Below are positions 7,093-14,582 of a DNA stretch of 17,823 nt, in pieces. Origin of the DNA: Ilumatobacteraceae bacterium (GTDB taxonomy: Bacteria > Actinomycetota > Acidimicrobiia > Acidimicrobiales > Ilumatobacteraceae); contig JALRJT010000087.1 of the NCBI GenBank assembly GCA_023254985.1, forward strand, positions 1-17,823. Reading direction: 5' to 3'. Position 1 is the first letter of the stretch. The number at the start of each line of letters is the position of its first letter. The position numbers and the translations under genes were made by a program. The notes beneath the pieces were generated by a model that saw nothing but the letters and a program-made list of their open reading frames with translations, ran no database searches and was not told where the DNA came from.

Positions 7093-8238
7093 ATGAACGT
7101 GAGTCGCGTCAGAGGCGTTGAACACGACAAGTCGATCGTGACCGTCTCGTTTGAATCAGTGACTCGGCGATTCCACGCGTTATGGCTACGAGACAATTCA
7201 CTCGACTCAACAAGCCGCAACGCCACGAACGGCCAACGTCTCATTACGATCAACGACATCGCCGAGGACACCACTGTTCGCCGCTGCGAAGTCCTGGCTG
7301 ATGGCTCCGGAATTCGAGTCGCCTTCGAACCGTGTGGCACAATCACCGAATTCAGTGCGGAATGGCTGATTCGGCATAGTTACGACGTTGAGCACCACGA
7401 CAAACTTGGCTGGATTTCCTCCACTTACACGCTCTGGAATTCGACGATGTCCAGGAAGCAACTTCCTACGGTTTCCTGGCTGCGAATGGAGCAATCCAAG
7501 TCAGATCTCCGTGATTGGCTACATGGCGTTGTCACGTACGGAGTTGGGATCGTCACCGATATGCCGACCACCCCAGGGTTCCTCTGTGAGATGGCACGAC
7601 GATTTGGATTCGTGCGGGAGACCAATTACGGGGAATACTTCGATGTTCGTGCTGAAATCACACCGACGAATCTGGCGTACACGAATCTTGGCCTCCAAGC
7701 TCACACCGACAACCCCTATCGCGACCCCGTGCCGACGATGCAGATTCTCGCGTGCCTAGAGAACACGGTCGAAGGCGGAGATTCCTCGGTAATCGATGGG
7801 TTTGCTCTCGCCCAACGACTTCGCAATGAACATCGTGAGGATTTCGAACTACTCACCAAATATCCGGTTCGCTTCTCATATGAAGGAAGCGCGGACGTTT
7901 CCCTCCATGCCAAGCGACCGATCATCGAGTGTGGTCCGGACGGCGAACTCCTTGCCGTTCGATTCAACAATCGATCGACTGCACCAATCGTTGACGTTCC
8001 GTTTGACTCCATGACTGCTTTCTATGGTGCATATCGGCACTTTGCTGAACTGGTTGACGACCCGACAATGGCGATCACCTTCAAACTCGGTCCCGGAGAT
8101 GCCTTCATCGTTGACAACACCCGGGTCCTGCACGCCAGGCGCAAGTTCGGCGGTTCCGGGCAACGATGGTTGCAGGGTTGCTACGTCGACAAAGACGGGA
8201 TGGAGTCCACGCTGCGAGTACTTGAGGCCGCGAAATGA
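7093..8238 (+). CDS. tmpA: Fe(II)/2-oxoglutarate dioxygenase, TmpA / gamma-butyrobetaine hydroxylase-like
   Basis: A 381-residue protein with the BBOX layout: an N-terminal DUF971-like domain (about 1-95) and a C-terminal TauD-type double-stranded beta-helix. Iron ligands are His204, Asp206 (HTD) and His347, with Arg358 for 2-oxoglutarate. Tyr179, Phe183, Tyr196 and Tyr364 fall where human BBOX1 has its trimethylammonium cage (Tyr177, Trp181, Tyr194, Tyr366). The Cys cluster that binds zinc in BBOX after LRDN is replaced by Ser/Thr/Asp. TmpA hydroxylates 2-trimethylaminoethylphosphonate at C1. Here the next gene is TmpB-like and overlaps by ATGA, which favours TmpA over a carnitine-pathway hydroxylase. 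An in-frame TAG at 7081 fixes the start, and no Shine-Dalgarno is visible. Sampled GC is lower than in the upstream transaminase and decarboxylase genes. Confidence 0.78.
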   Translation: MNVSRVRGVEHDKSIVTVSFESVTRRFHALWLRDNSLDSTSRNATNGQRLITINDIAEDTTVRRCEVLADGSGIRVAFEPCGTITEFSAEWLIRHSYDVEHHDKLGWISSTYTLWNSTMSRKQLPTVSWLRMEQSKSDLRDWLHGVVTYGVGIVTDMPTTPGFLCEMARRFGFVRETNYGEYFDVRAEITPTNLAYTNLGLQAHTDNPYRDPVPTMQILACLENTVEGGDSSVIDGFALAQRLRNEHREDFELLTKYPVRFSYEGSADVSLHAKRPIIECGPDGELLAVRFNNRSTAPIVDVPFDSMTAFYGAYRHFAELVDDPTMAITFKLGPGDAFIVDNTRVLHARRKFGGSGQRWLQGCYVDKDGMESTLRVLEAAK

Positions 8239-8777
8239 ATGTCGTCGATCTCATCATCGACATCTTCAAGCGTCGCGGTGCCGAGTCTTACCTTGGTGAA
8301 GCAGTCACGATGTCGCAGCACATGCTCCAAGCAGCAACTCTTGCGGAGTCGGCTGGTGCTGATGATGCACTCGTCGTCGGTGCCCTCCTTCATGACATCG
8401 GACACTTTGCCGACGAGTTCAGCGCATATTCACCCGATGATGTCATCGACAAGAGACATGAAGTCGTTGGTGCGAATCTGCTTGGAACGAGCTTCGTTCC
8501 GAGAGTTGTCCAAGGAATACGACTACACGTCGCTGCGAAGCGCTATCTGTGCGCCACCGAGGACAGCTATTTTTCGACGTTGTCTGCTGCATCCGTGCAC
8601 ACGCTTTCGCTGCAAGGCGGACCGATGAGCCCCGATGAGATCGCTGAATTCGAGACGCTCATTGGATCACGTGATGCCGTGCAGATTCGGCGCTGGGATG
8701 AAGCCGCTAAAGCAACTGACGTTGCAACGCCAGGTCTCGAGCACTTCCTGCCGGCGATTCGCCGGACGCTCGCCTGA
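8235..8777 (+). CDS. tmpB: HD-domain mixed-valent diiron oxygenase, TmpB/PhnZ-like
   Basis: A 180-residue HD-domain protein. Its residues track those I recall for PhnZ at an offset of 5-6: Tyr19/Glu22 (PhnZ 24/27), His29 (34), His53-Asp54 (58-59), His75 (80), His98 (104) and Asp155 (161) for the iron site and its Tyr-Glu cap, plus His57 (62), Lys102 (108) and Ser120 (126) near the phosphonate. These enzymes use O2 to cleave the C-P bond of an alpha-hydroxyphosphonate to a carboxylate and phosphate; TmpB yields glycine betaine. The ATGA overlap with the TmpA-like gene implies translational coupling. Automatic annotation would probably call it an HD phosphohydrolase. A substrate other than a phosphonate is possible, but retention of the phosphonate residues argues against it. 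Confidence 0.8.
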   Translation: MNVVDLIIDIFKRRGAESYLGEAVTMSQHMLQAATLAESAGADDALVVGALLHDIGHFADEFSAYSPDDVIDKRHEVVGANLLGTSFVPRVVQGIRLHVAAKRYLCATEDSYFSTLSAASVHTLSLQGGPMSPDEIAEFETLIGSRDAVQIRRWDEAAKATDVATPGLEHFLPAIRRTLA

Positions 8778-9137
8778 CTACTTCGTTCGATAGACGACGA
8801 AGACCTTGCGCAAGGTTTCGTGCACCGTCCAGATTCCTTTCCAGCCGATTGGGAAGATGCAGCTCGAACCAGCAGTCAACTTGACCGACTCACCCCCATC
8901 TTCCTGCACGGTCATCGAACCCTTCAACACGTAGATCACTTCCCCGCGTGTGGTGAACTCCCAGCGTGACGCACCCGGCTCACATTCCCAGGTCCCCGAC
9001 GTCACCGTCTCGTTGTCGAGGAAAACTTTGGCACGAGTCATGATCTCGCCGGTGAGTGGTTCTGCCGACGGTTGGCCGAGTGGCTTCTCGGCGAGATCGG
9101 ATGCGGGAATGTCGAGTGCGCGAAAGGAAATGGTCAT
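8778..9137 (-). CDS. Small cupin-domain protein (DUF861-like)
   Basis: A 119-residue single-domain cupin. The core runs from about WECEPGASRWEF (50-61) through GEVIYVLKGSMTV (65-77) to FPIGWKGIWTVHE near the C-terminus. The metal-binding His pair of classical cupins is missing, as in many members of this group, so metal binding is uncertain. It is the last gene of the minus-strand operon, 25 bases after the FAD oxidoreductase; cupins of this type often sit beside such oxidoreductases, with no settled role. The start is the ATG at 9137; an open frame running to 9740 is only shadow of the neighbouring gene. Its stop codon touches the stop codon of the TmpB-like gene with no bases between. Confidence 0.75.
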   Translation of the reverse strand: MTISFRALDIPASDLAEKPLGQPSAEPLTGEIMTRAKVFLDNETVTSGTWECEPGASRWEFTTRGEVIYVLKGSMTVQEDGGESVKLTAGSSCIFPIGWKGIWTVHETLRKVFVVYRTK

Positions 9138-9162
9138 CTCAGAAGAGTAGTGAACGCACTCG

Positions 9163-10527
9163 TCAGCCGAGCAGTCGGTCACGCACGGCGAGTAGTCGCT
9201 TCGACGGTACGTGCGTGCGGCGTTCTCGGCGATCCGCAAAGTCCGTGAGTGCGAGGAGACCGTTGACGCCGAACCAACGCATCGGCTCCACTTCCCACTT
9301 CTTCGACGCATGTCCGACGAGGAGCGACCGTGTGAGCGGGTCACCGGTATCAGCGATCTGGTGCGCGAGTGTTCGGCCGACGAGATTGGCCAGCGCGACT
9401 CCGTCACCGACATAACCGCCCCCCGCACACAGTCCGGTCGAATGATCGACATTGGCGAACGCATGCCAGTCGCGTGGAGCGCCAACTGGTCCACCCCACC
9501 GATGCGTGATCCTGGCGTCGGCGACTTGCGGGAAAATCTCGCGCACGGTCTCTTCGAGCTGACGATGGATCCTCTCGTGTCGATCGAAGCGATCGGCGAT
9601 GCGCGAACCGAAGTGGTACGGAGCACCGCGACCACCGAAGGCGATGCGTCCATCTGCGGTTCGCTGGGCGTACGTGACCAAGTTGCGACCATCAGCGAAC
9701 GTCTCTCTGCCCGACCAGCCGAGCGACCGCCAGATGTCATCCGACAGGGGCTCGGTCGCCACCATCAGTGAGTACAACGGCACGATGCTTCGCTTCGTTG
9801 GTTGCATCTGCGAGGCAAACGACTCGATTGCCCGCACCACGTATCGCGCACGAACCTCACCCGTTTCAGTCGCTACTCGACCACGTTCGATGGTCGTCAC
9901 TGTCGAATCCTCGAAGATCTCGACGCCGCGCGACTCGAGCACTCGGGCGAGACCACGCACGAGATGCCACGGCTGGATTGCTGCGCAGTGCGGACTGTAC
10001 GTGCCGCCGAGCGTTCTGGCGACGGAGATTCGCGAGGAGATTTGGTCGGCTGACTGCCACGCCACGTCCTCATCAGTAAAACCCATCGAGTGCCACGACG
10101 CGACGTAGTCACGCAGTCGCTCGACATGCGCTTCGTTCGAGGCTGAGTTCAGCGTGCCACCCTTCACGAAACCACAGTCGATTCCCTCATCGCGCGCAAT
10201 GCGTCCAACGTCATCGATGGTGGCGAACATGGCGCGTTGGATGAACTCCATCGCCTCGCGACCGTGCTCTTCTGCCATCTCATCCGGCGACATCGGCAGG
10301 AATGCGCTGCACCACCCACCATTGCGACCGCTTCCACCGAATCCGACGTGACGAGACTCGACGATGGCGATACGCAGGTGTGGTTGCAACGACTGCAGGT
10401 AGTAAGCAGTCCAGAGCCCCGTATAGCCACCACCAACGATGGCGACGTCGGCCTCCCGGGACCCGTCGAGACGGGGACGCAACGTCACGGCGTCGCCCTC
10501 TTGCCACAGCGGAGTTGCGACGGTCAT
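9163..10527 (-). CDS. FAD-dependent oxidoreductase, DAO superfamily
   Basis: A 454-residue flavoprotein. The ADP-binding motif VGGGYTG is at 31-37 with AIVES after the second strand; the DAO-family GSGRNGGW stretch is near residue 65, and a late GGGYVGDGVALANLVG segment completes the FAD site. The family oxidises C-N bonds of amino acids, sarcosine-type methylamines and gamma-glutamyl polyamines (PuuB/PauB). This protein looks like a relative of that wider group, not a clear orthologue of a named member. It starts seven bases after the stop of the enolase-superfamily gene, with a weak AGTAGG site six bases before the ATG, and is followed by a cupin. If the dioxygenase pair releases glycine betaine or the aru pair releases guanidinobutyrate derivatives, an amine-oxidising flavoprotein would fit; this is inference. 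Confidence 0.82.
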   Translation of the reverse strand: MTVATPLWQEGDAVTLRPRLDGSREADVAIVGGGYTGLWTAYYLQSLQPHLRIAIVESRHVGFGGSGRNGGWCSAFLPMSPDEMAEEHGREAMEFIQRAMFATIDDVGRIARDEGIDCGFVKGGTLNSASNEAHVERLRDYVASWHSMGFTDEDVAWQSADQISSRISVARTLGGTYSPHCAAIQPWHLVRGLARVLESRGVEIFEDSTVTTIERGRVATETGEVRARYVVRAIESFASQMQPTKRSIVPLYSLMVATEPLSDDIWRSLGWSGRETFADGRNLVTYAQRTADGRIAFGGRGAPYHFGSRIADRFDRHERIHRQLEETVREIFPQVADARITHRWGGPVGAPRDWHAFANVDHSTGLCAGGGYVGDGVALANLVGRTLAHQIADTGDPLTRSLLVGHASKKWEVEPMRWFGVNGLLALTDFADRRERRTHVPSKRLLAVRDRLLG

Positions 10528-10534
10528 AGTTTGC

Positions 10535-11740
10535 CTACTGCAACGTTGCGGGTTGCTCGCTCATCTCGAGATGGAGCGCGGTGCCGTCGTACGGATGCGC
10601 GTTTGCGACGTCTTCGTTCAGCTCGACTCCAAGGCCTGGTTCGGTCGGCGGAACGATGAAGCCCGAGTCGAAGTGGATCGAGGTCTTCACAAGTTCGGCA
10701 TGGAATCCCTGCCATCCCTGGATGGTCTCCAAGATGAGGAAGTTCGGTGTGCAGGTGGCGAGCTGGATGTTCGCTGCTGCGACGACCGGTCCGCAATAGA
10801 GGTGCGGTGCGACGACGGCGTGATACACCTCGGCGAGCGCGGCGATCTTCTTCGACTCGAGCAATCCACCCGAGCGTCCGAGGTCCGGCTGGATGATCGA
10901 TGCGGCGCCGAGCTTCAACAACTGATGGAACTCGTACTTCGAGGTGAGTCGCTCACCCGCAGAGATCGGGATGCTGGTCGCGCGCGCGACCTTGGCGATC
11001 TCCTCCGGGCTGTCCGGTGGACACGGTTCTTCGAACCACAGAGGGTCATACTTCTCGAGCTTTCGGGCGAGGCGAATCGCGCCCGAGGCAGTGAACTGCC
11101 CGTGCGTGCCGAACAAGCTGTCGGCGCGATCCCCGATCGCTTCGCGCACGGCGCGCACCATCTTCTCGGAGAGGTCCATGAGGTGCAGTGCCGGCTGGCG
11201 ACCGTCGTAGACCGAGTAGCGACCGGCAGGATCAAACTTGACGCCCGTGAATCCGCGTTCGACCTCCCGCACGGCGGCTTCGGCTGCTGCATCGGGATCG
11301 CTATAGACGGGATCGTCGGCATACACGTCGACGCCCACCGGTGGATAGAGATAGGTATAGGCGCGCAACTTCTCATGCACACGTCCGCCGAGGAGCTCGT
11401 AGACAGGCTTGCCCGTCTCCTTACCGCAGATGTCCCACATCGCCATCTCGAGACCGCTCACGATGCCGCCCATGGTGAGATCTGGGCGTAGCGAATACCC
11501 GCGACCGTAGGTCTCGCGCCACATCGCCTCGATGTGGAACGGATCGCGACCGACGACGTGACGCGCAGCCACTTCCTCGGCCATCTTGGCGACCATGTGC
11601 GGCGTGAACGTCGCGGTGTATATCTCGCCGATACCGGTGATGCCGGTGTCGGTCGTCAACTTCACGAAGATGAAGTACCGACCTCCGAATCGAGGTGGTG
11701 GGTTCCCGACCACAAAGGTCTTGACGTCGACGACTTTCAT
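10535..11740 (-). CDS. Enolase-superfamily (mandelate racemase/galactonate dehydratase-like) protein
   Basis: A 401-residue protein with the N-terminal capping domain (about 1-125) and modified TIM barrel of the mandelate racemase/muconate-lactonizing group. Visible barrel features are KFD (168-170), GTHGQ (211-215), the metal ligands Glu237/238 in WFEEP and Glu263 in SAGERL, and the Asp286/His313 dyad (IIQPDLGRSGG and APHLYCGP). At the first metal position, where DgoD-type dehydratases have Asp in DFHGR, this protein appears to have Gly211. That may mark a distinct subgroup or altered chemistry. Family members dehydrate or racemise sugar acids and other carboxylates, so a polyhydroxy-acid step is a reasonable guess. 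Its ATG follows the alcohol-dehydrogenase stop after one base, so the two are translationally coupled. Confidence 0.82.
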   Translation of the reverse strand: MKVVDVKTFVVGNPPPRFGGRYFIFVKLTTDTGITGIGEIYTATFTPHMVAKMAEEVAARHVVGRDPFHIEAMWRETYGRGYSLRPDLTMGGIVSGLEMAMWDICGKETGKPVYELLGGRVHEKLRAYTYLYPPVGVDVYADDPVYSDPDAAAEAAVREVERGFTGVKFDPAGRYSVYDGRQPALHLMDLSEKMVRAVREAIGDRADSLFGTHGQFTASGAIRLARKLEKYDPLWFEEPCPPDSPEEIAKVARATSIPISAGERLTSKYEFHQLLKLGAASIIQPDLGRSGGLLESKKIAALAEVYHAVVAPHLYCGPVVAAANIQLATCTPNFLILETIQGWQGFHAELVKTSIHFDSGFIVPPTEPGLGVELNEDVANAHPYDGTALHLEMSEQPATLQ

Positions 11741-11741
11741 G

Positions 11742-12821
11742 TCAGAACACGATCACGTTGCGCAGCGCGTCTCCGCGCTTGACGGCGTCGATGGCTTCAT
11801 TGATGTCCTCGAGCCTGTAGGTCTTCGTGACGAGCTCGTCCAACTTCACGCGCCCCTGGGAGTACAGGTCCACGAGGTTCGGGATGTCGACTTGAATGCG
11901 GGCCGATCCCATCTTCGAGCCGAGGATGTTCTGGCTGTATGCAGCCATTGTGCCCGGATCGATCTCCGACATCACGCCACTTGCAGGCATGCCGACCATC
12001 ACCATCGAGCCACCCTTGGCGAGCATGCCGTAGGACGAGTCGAAGGCCTGCTTGGCGCCGACGGTGACGAACACATAGTCCGCACCGTGACCACCAGTGA
12101 TCTCCATCACCTTTGCAGTGACGTCCGAAGTCTTCGAGTTCACGCCGTGTGTGGCGCCGAACTTCTTGGCGGCCTCGACCTTGTTGTCGGCGATGTCGAC
12201 GGCGATCACGCTGCGCGCACCAGAGACGTGTGCACCCTGGATCGAGTTGAGACCCACGCCACCGGTGCCGATGACGACTACGTGACTGCCTGGGGTCACC
12301 TTTGCGGTGTTCGTCACCGCGCCGAAGCCAGTGATCACGCCGCAGGCGAGCAGCGATGCACTCGGCGCAGGGATCGAGGTCGGCACCGACACGCACTGTG
12401 ACTCGTGCACAACGACGTACTCGGCGAATCCACCGGTGCGCATGCTCTGCACGATCGGGTTGCCCTTGGCATCCGTGATCGGCGACTTCGCATCGAGTGG
12501 GAACTGCGTGGAACACGTGACCGGCATGCCGCGACTGCAACCATGGCAGTGACCGCACGAACGAATGAGTGTGACGACGACGGTGTCTCCGGCCTTCACC
12601 GTGGTGACGCCTTGGCCCACGCGCTCGACCACACCAGCGCACTCATGGCCGAAGATCGCCGGCAACGCGCCACCCCAGCCACCATCGGCATAGGTGATGT
12701 CGCTGTGGCAGATCGCCACAGCGGCGATCTTCACGCGAACTTCGCCCGGGCCCTCGTCTGCCAGGTTGACCTCCTCGATCACGAGGGGCTTGCCGAATTC
12801 GCGACACACTGCAGCTTTCAT
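11742..12821 (-). CDS. Zinc-dependent alcohol dehydrogenase (MDR family)
   Basis: A 359-residue medium-chain dehydrogenase. Catalytic-zinc ligands Cys38 (ICHSD), His59-Glu60 (GHE) and Cys160 are present, the structural-zinc cysteines 89, 92, 95 and 103 are intact, and GTGGVG at 185-190 binds NAD(P). The overall look is class III-like (S-hydroxymethyl-thiol or general alcohol dehydrogenases), but the substrate cannot be fixed. AAGGTGG just before the ATG is a good ribosome-binding site. In the operon it lies between the adducin-like gene (56-base gap with a hairpin) and the enolase-superfamily gene (one-base gap). A role interconverting an alcohol and an aldehyde together with the operon's aldehyde dehydrogenase is plausible. 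Confidence 0.88.
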   Translation of the reverse strand: MKAAVCREFGKPLVIEEVNLADEGPGEVRVKIAAVAICHSDITYADGGWGGALPAIFGHECAGVVERVGQGVTTVKAGDTVVVTLIRSCGHCHGCSRGMPVTCSTQFPLDAKSPITDAKGNPIVQSMRTGGFAEYVVVHESQCVSVPTSIPAPSASLLACGVITGFGAVTNTAKVTPGSHVVVIGTGGVGLNSIQGAHVSGARSVIAVDIADNKVEAAKKFGATHGVNSKTSDVTAKVMEITGGHGADYVFVTVGAKQAFDSSYGMLAKGGSMVMVGMPASGVMSEIDPGTMAAYSQNILGSKMGSARIQVDIPNLVDLYSQGRVKLDELVTKTYRLEDINEAIDAVKRGDALRNVIVF

Positions 12822-12840
12822 CTGTCCACCTTTGCTTCAC

Positions 12841-12860
12841 ATCGGGCAATTTCGCCCGAT
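12841..12860. promoter_or_regulatory. Intercistronic hairpin between the adducin-like and ADH genes
   Basis: ATCGGGC (12841-12847) and GCCCGAT (12854-12860) form a perfect seven-pair stem with a six-base loop, inside the 56-base gap of the minus-strand operon. There is no T-tract after it in the direction of transcription, so full termination is unlikely. Partial attenuation, an RNA-processing or stability element, or an operator are all possible. It is the widest gap within this operon. Confidence 0.4.
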
Positions 12861-12877
12861 TCACACGTCAAAAACTA

Positions 12878-13606
12878 CTACTTGGCATAGTCGGGGCTCT
12901 CCTCATCGAGGATCGCCATCAGCGCATCCATGTGCAGTCGTGCGGCATCGGGGTACTCACGCCACTGACGTGCGGCATGTGCCGCAACCTCGCCGGGGAT
13001 GATCGACAGGGTTCGCCCAGTCGACAGCGCGAGCACCTGCAGTTCACTGGCCTTCTCCAAGTAATAGAGCAGGTCGAAGGCCTCGGCGACACTCTGCCCG
13101 ATGACCATCACGCCGTGATTGCCGAGAAACAACACTTCCTTATCGTTGCCGAACAACCGTGCGACGCGCTCCCCCTCCTCTGGGTCGAGTGCGAGTCCCG
13201 AATAATTGCGGTCATAGGCGATCGTGTCGTGAAAGCGACACGCGTTCTGATCCACCATCTGGAACTCGTAGTCCTCGAGGCACGCAAGTGTGGTCGCGTA
13301 CTTCATATGAGTGTGCAGGATGCATCGAGCACGCGGGACGTGGCGATGGATGTGTGAGTGCAAGACCCACGCGGTCGGATCGACACCGAAGGACAATGAC
13401 TCGCCTGTTTGCGTGGTGTCCACGAGCATGAGGTCGCGCGCTCTGATTCGCGAGAAGTGACTCCCGACCGGATTGACCAAGAATCGCTGACCGTCTTCAG
13501 AGACTGCGGCACTGAAATGATTCGCGACCGCCTCGTGATAGCCGAGTCGCGCTGCCCAACGGAACGCCGCGGCGAGTTCGCGCCGCGTCTGCTTGATGAG
13601 TCCCAT
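12878..13606 (-). CDS. Class II aldolase/adducin family protein
   Basis: A 242-residue protein with the class II aldolase/adducin fold. The zinc ligands His98 and His100 (ILHTH) and His164 (LGNHG) are present, and the C-terminal block AEAFDLLYYLEKASELQ is typical. The catalytic Glu of fuculose-aldolase-type enzymes, in the SSEW motif before the first helix, is replaced: the protein reads DPTAW at 76-80. It therefore resembles the adducin-like subgroup whose reactions are mostly unknown, and aldol cleavage should not be assumed. ATG 13606 was chosen over the GTG immediately upstream because GGGGG lies about four bases before it. It is the third gene of the minus-strand operon, 29 bases after the dehydrogenase. 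Confidence 0.82.
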   Translation of the reverse strand: MGLIKQTRRELAAAFRWAARLGYHEAVANHFSAAVSEDGQRFLVNPVGSHFSRIRARDLMLVDTTQTGESLSFGVDPTAWVLHSHIHRHVPRARCILHTHMKYATTLACLEDYEFQMVDQNACRFHDTIAYDRNYSGLALDPEEGERVARLFGNDKEVLFLGNHGVMVIGQSVAEAFDLLYYLEKASELQVLALSTGRTLSIIPGEVAAHAARQWREYPDAARLHMDALMAILDEESPDYAK

Positions 13607-13635
13607 CACACCCCCACGTGTTGGATGGGTTCAGG

Positions 13636-14553
13636 CTATTCCAGTTCTGCTGGGAACCCCGGCGCGCGCAGGTCGGTGCCGGTCGCGTCCTCGAGCAACT
13701 TGACCACCTGCGACGACCATGCATCGCCGCCGTAGGCCTCCTTGGCGCGGATGAACGTTTGATACGTGTGCCCCGCCAAGTCGAGTGGCACGCCAAACTC
13801 GCGACCGAATCCCATGGCAAAGCCGAGATCCTTCAACGCGAGATCCATCGTGAAGTTGATGTTGTACGAGCCGTTCAGGATGACTTGGCTCTCGGTCTCG
13901 TGCACGAAGCTGTTTCCCGACGACTGTTTGATCGCTTCGAAGGCGACGCCGAGGTCGAGACCTGCACGCTTGGACAACATCAACGCCTCGCCTGCCGCCA
14001 CGAGGTGGATGAAGGCGAGCATGTTGGTGATCACCTTGATCACCGCGGCCTTGCCGAGATCCCCGATGTACAGCACCGGATTACCCATCGCGTTCAGCGC
14101 CTTCTCGTGCGCCTTGAACACATCGGTCTTGCCGCCAACGAGCACCGTGATGTCGCCGTGCGCCGCCTTGTGCACACCACCAGTCACTGGCGACTCGAGT
14201 ACGTTCACGCCCTTCGATTCGGCCAATGCGCCGAGACGCTCGGTCTCGCTCTGGTCGTTAGTGCTCATGTCGACCCACGTGCCGCGAGGAGTGCGACCAG
14301 CGAGCGACTCGATGACGCCACCCGCTCCCGCCACGACGGAGTCGATGGCGCGGGGCGACGGCAGACAGGTAAACACCGTGTCGGATGCGTCGCATACTTC
14401 CTTGATCGACTTCGCGGCTTTGGCGCCCTTGGCGACGAGCCCTTCGACGGCCTTCGGGTCGAGGTCAAAGACCGTCACCTCGAAACCGTTGCGCACGAGG
14501 CTCCCAGCCAAGTACTTGCCGATGTGTCCGAGTCCGATGAATCCGCAACGCAT
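13636..14553 (-). CDS. NAD(P)-dependent beta-hydroxyacid dehydrogenase (3-hydroxyisobutyrate dehydrogenase-like)
   Basis: A 305-residue member of the HIBADH/tartronate-semialdehyde-reductase family. The Rossmann motif GFIGLGHIG starts at residue 4, the substrate-binding block SPVTGGV is at 121-127, and the catalytic lysine region GKAAVIKVITN has Lys173 and Asn177. Members oxidise 3-hydroxyisobutyrate, or reduce tartronate or succinic semialdehydes, and the sequence alone does not choose among these. The ATG at 14553 has AGGAG five bases upstream, which rules out a longer open frame reaching 14718 into the aldehyde-dehydrogenase gene. It is the second gene of the operon, 29 bases downstream of that gene. 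A semialdehyde produced in the same operon is a sensible substrate (inference). Confidence 0.87.
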   Translation of the reverse strand: MRCGFIGLGHIGKYLAGSLVRNGFEVTVFDLDPKAVEGLVAKGAKAAKSIKEVCDASDTVFTCLPSPRAIDSVVAGAGGVIESLAGRTPRGTWVDMSTNDQSETERLGALAESKGVNVLESPVTGGVHKAAHGDITVLVGGKTDVFKAHEKALNAMGNPVLYIGDLGKAAVIKVITNMLAFIHLVAAGEALMLSKRAGLDLGVAFEAIKQSSGNSFVHETESQVILNGSYNINFTMDLALKDLGFAMGFGREFGVPLDLAGHTYQTFIRAKEAYGGDAWSSQVVKLLEDATGTDLRAPGFPAELE

Positions 14554-14582
14554 GTTTTCTCCTAACTGTCGAGTGGTGGTGC

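Noticed and set aside
8235..8777. Ordinary HD-domain phosphohydrolase
   Set aside because: The Tyr19/Glu22 cap, the extra His ligands and the phosphonate-contact residues match PhnZ-type oxygenases, and the gene is coupled to a dioxygenase.
9138..9740. N-terminal extension of the cupin to 320 residues
   Set aside because: The extra 201 residues are an off-frame reading of the FAD oxidoreductase gene; the cupin domain begins at the ATG at 9137.
10439..11491. A 350-codon plus-strand open frame opposite the enolase-superfamily gene
   Set aside because: Composition is Arg/His-rich with no motif; it overlaps two well-supported minus-strand genes.
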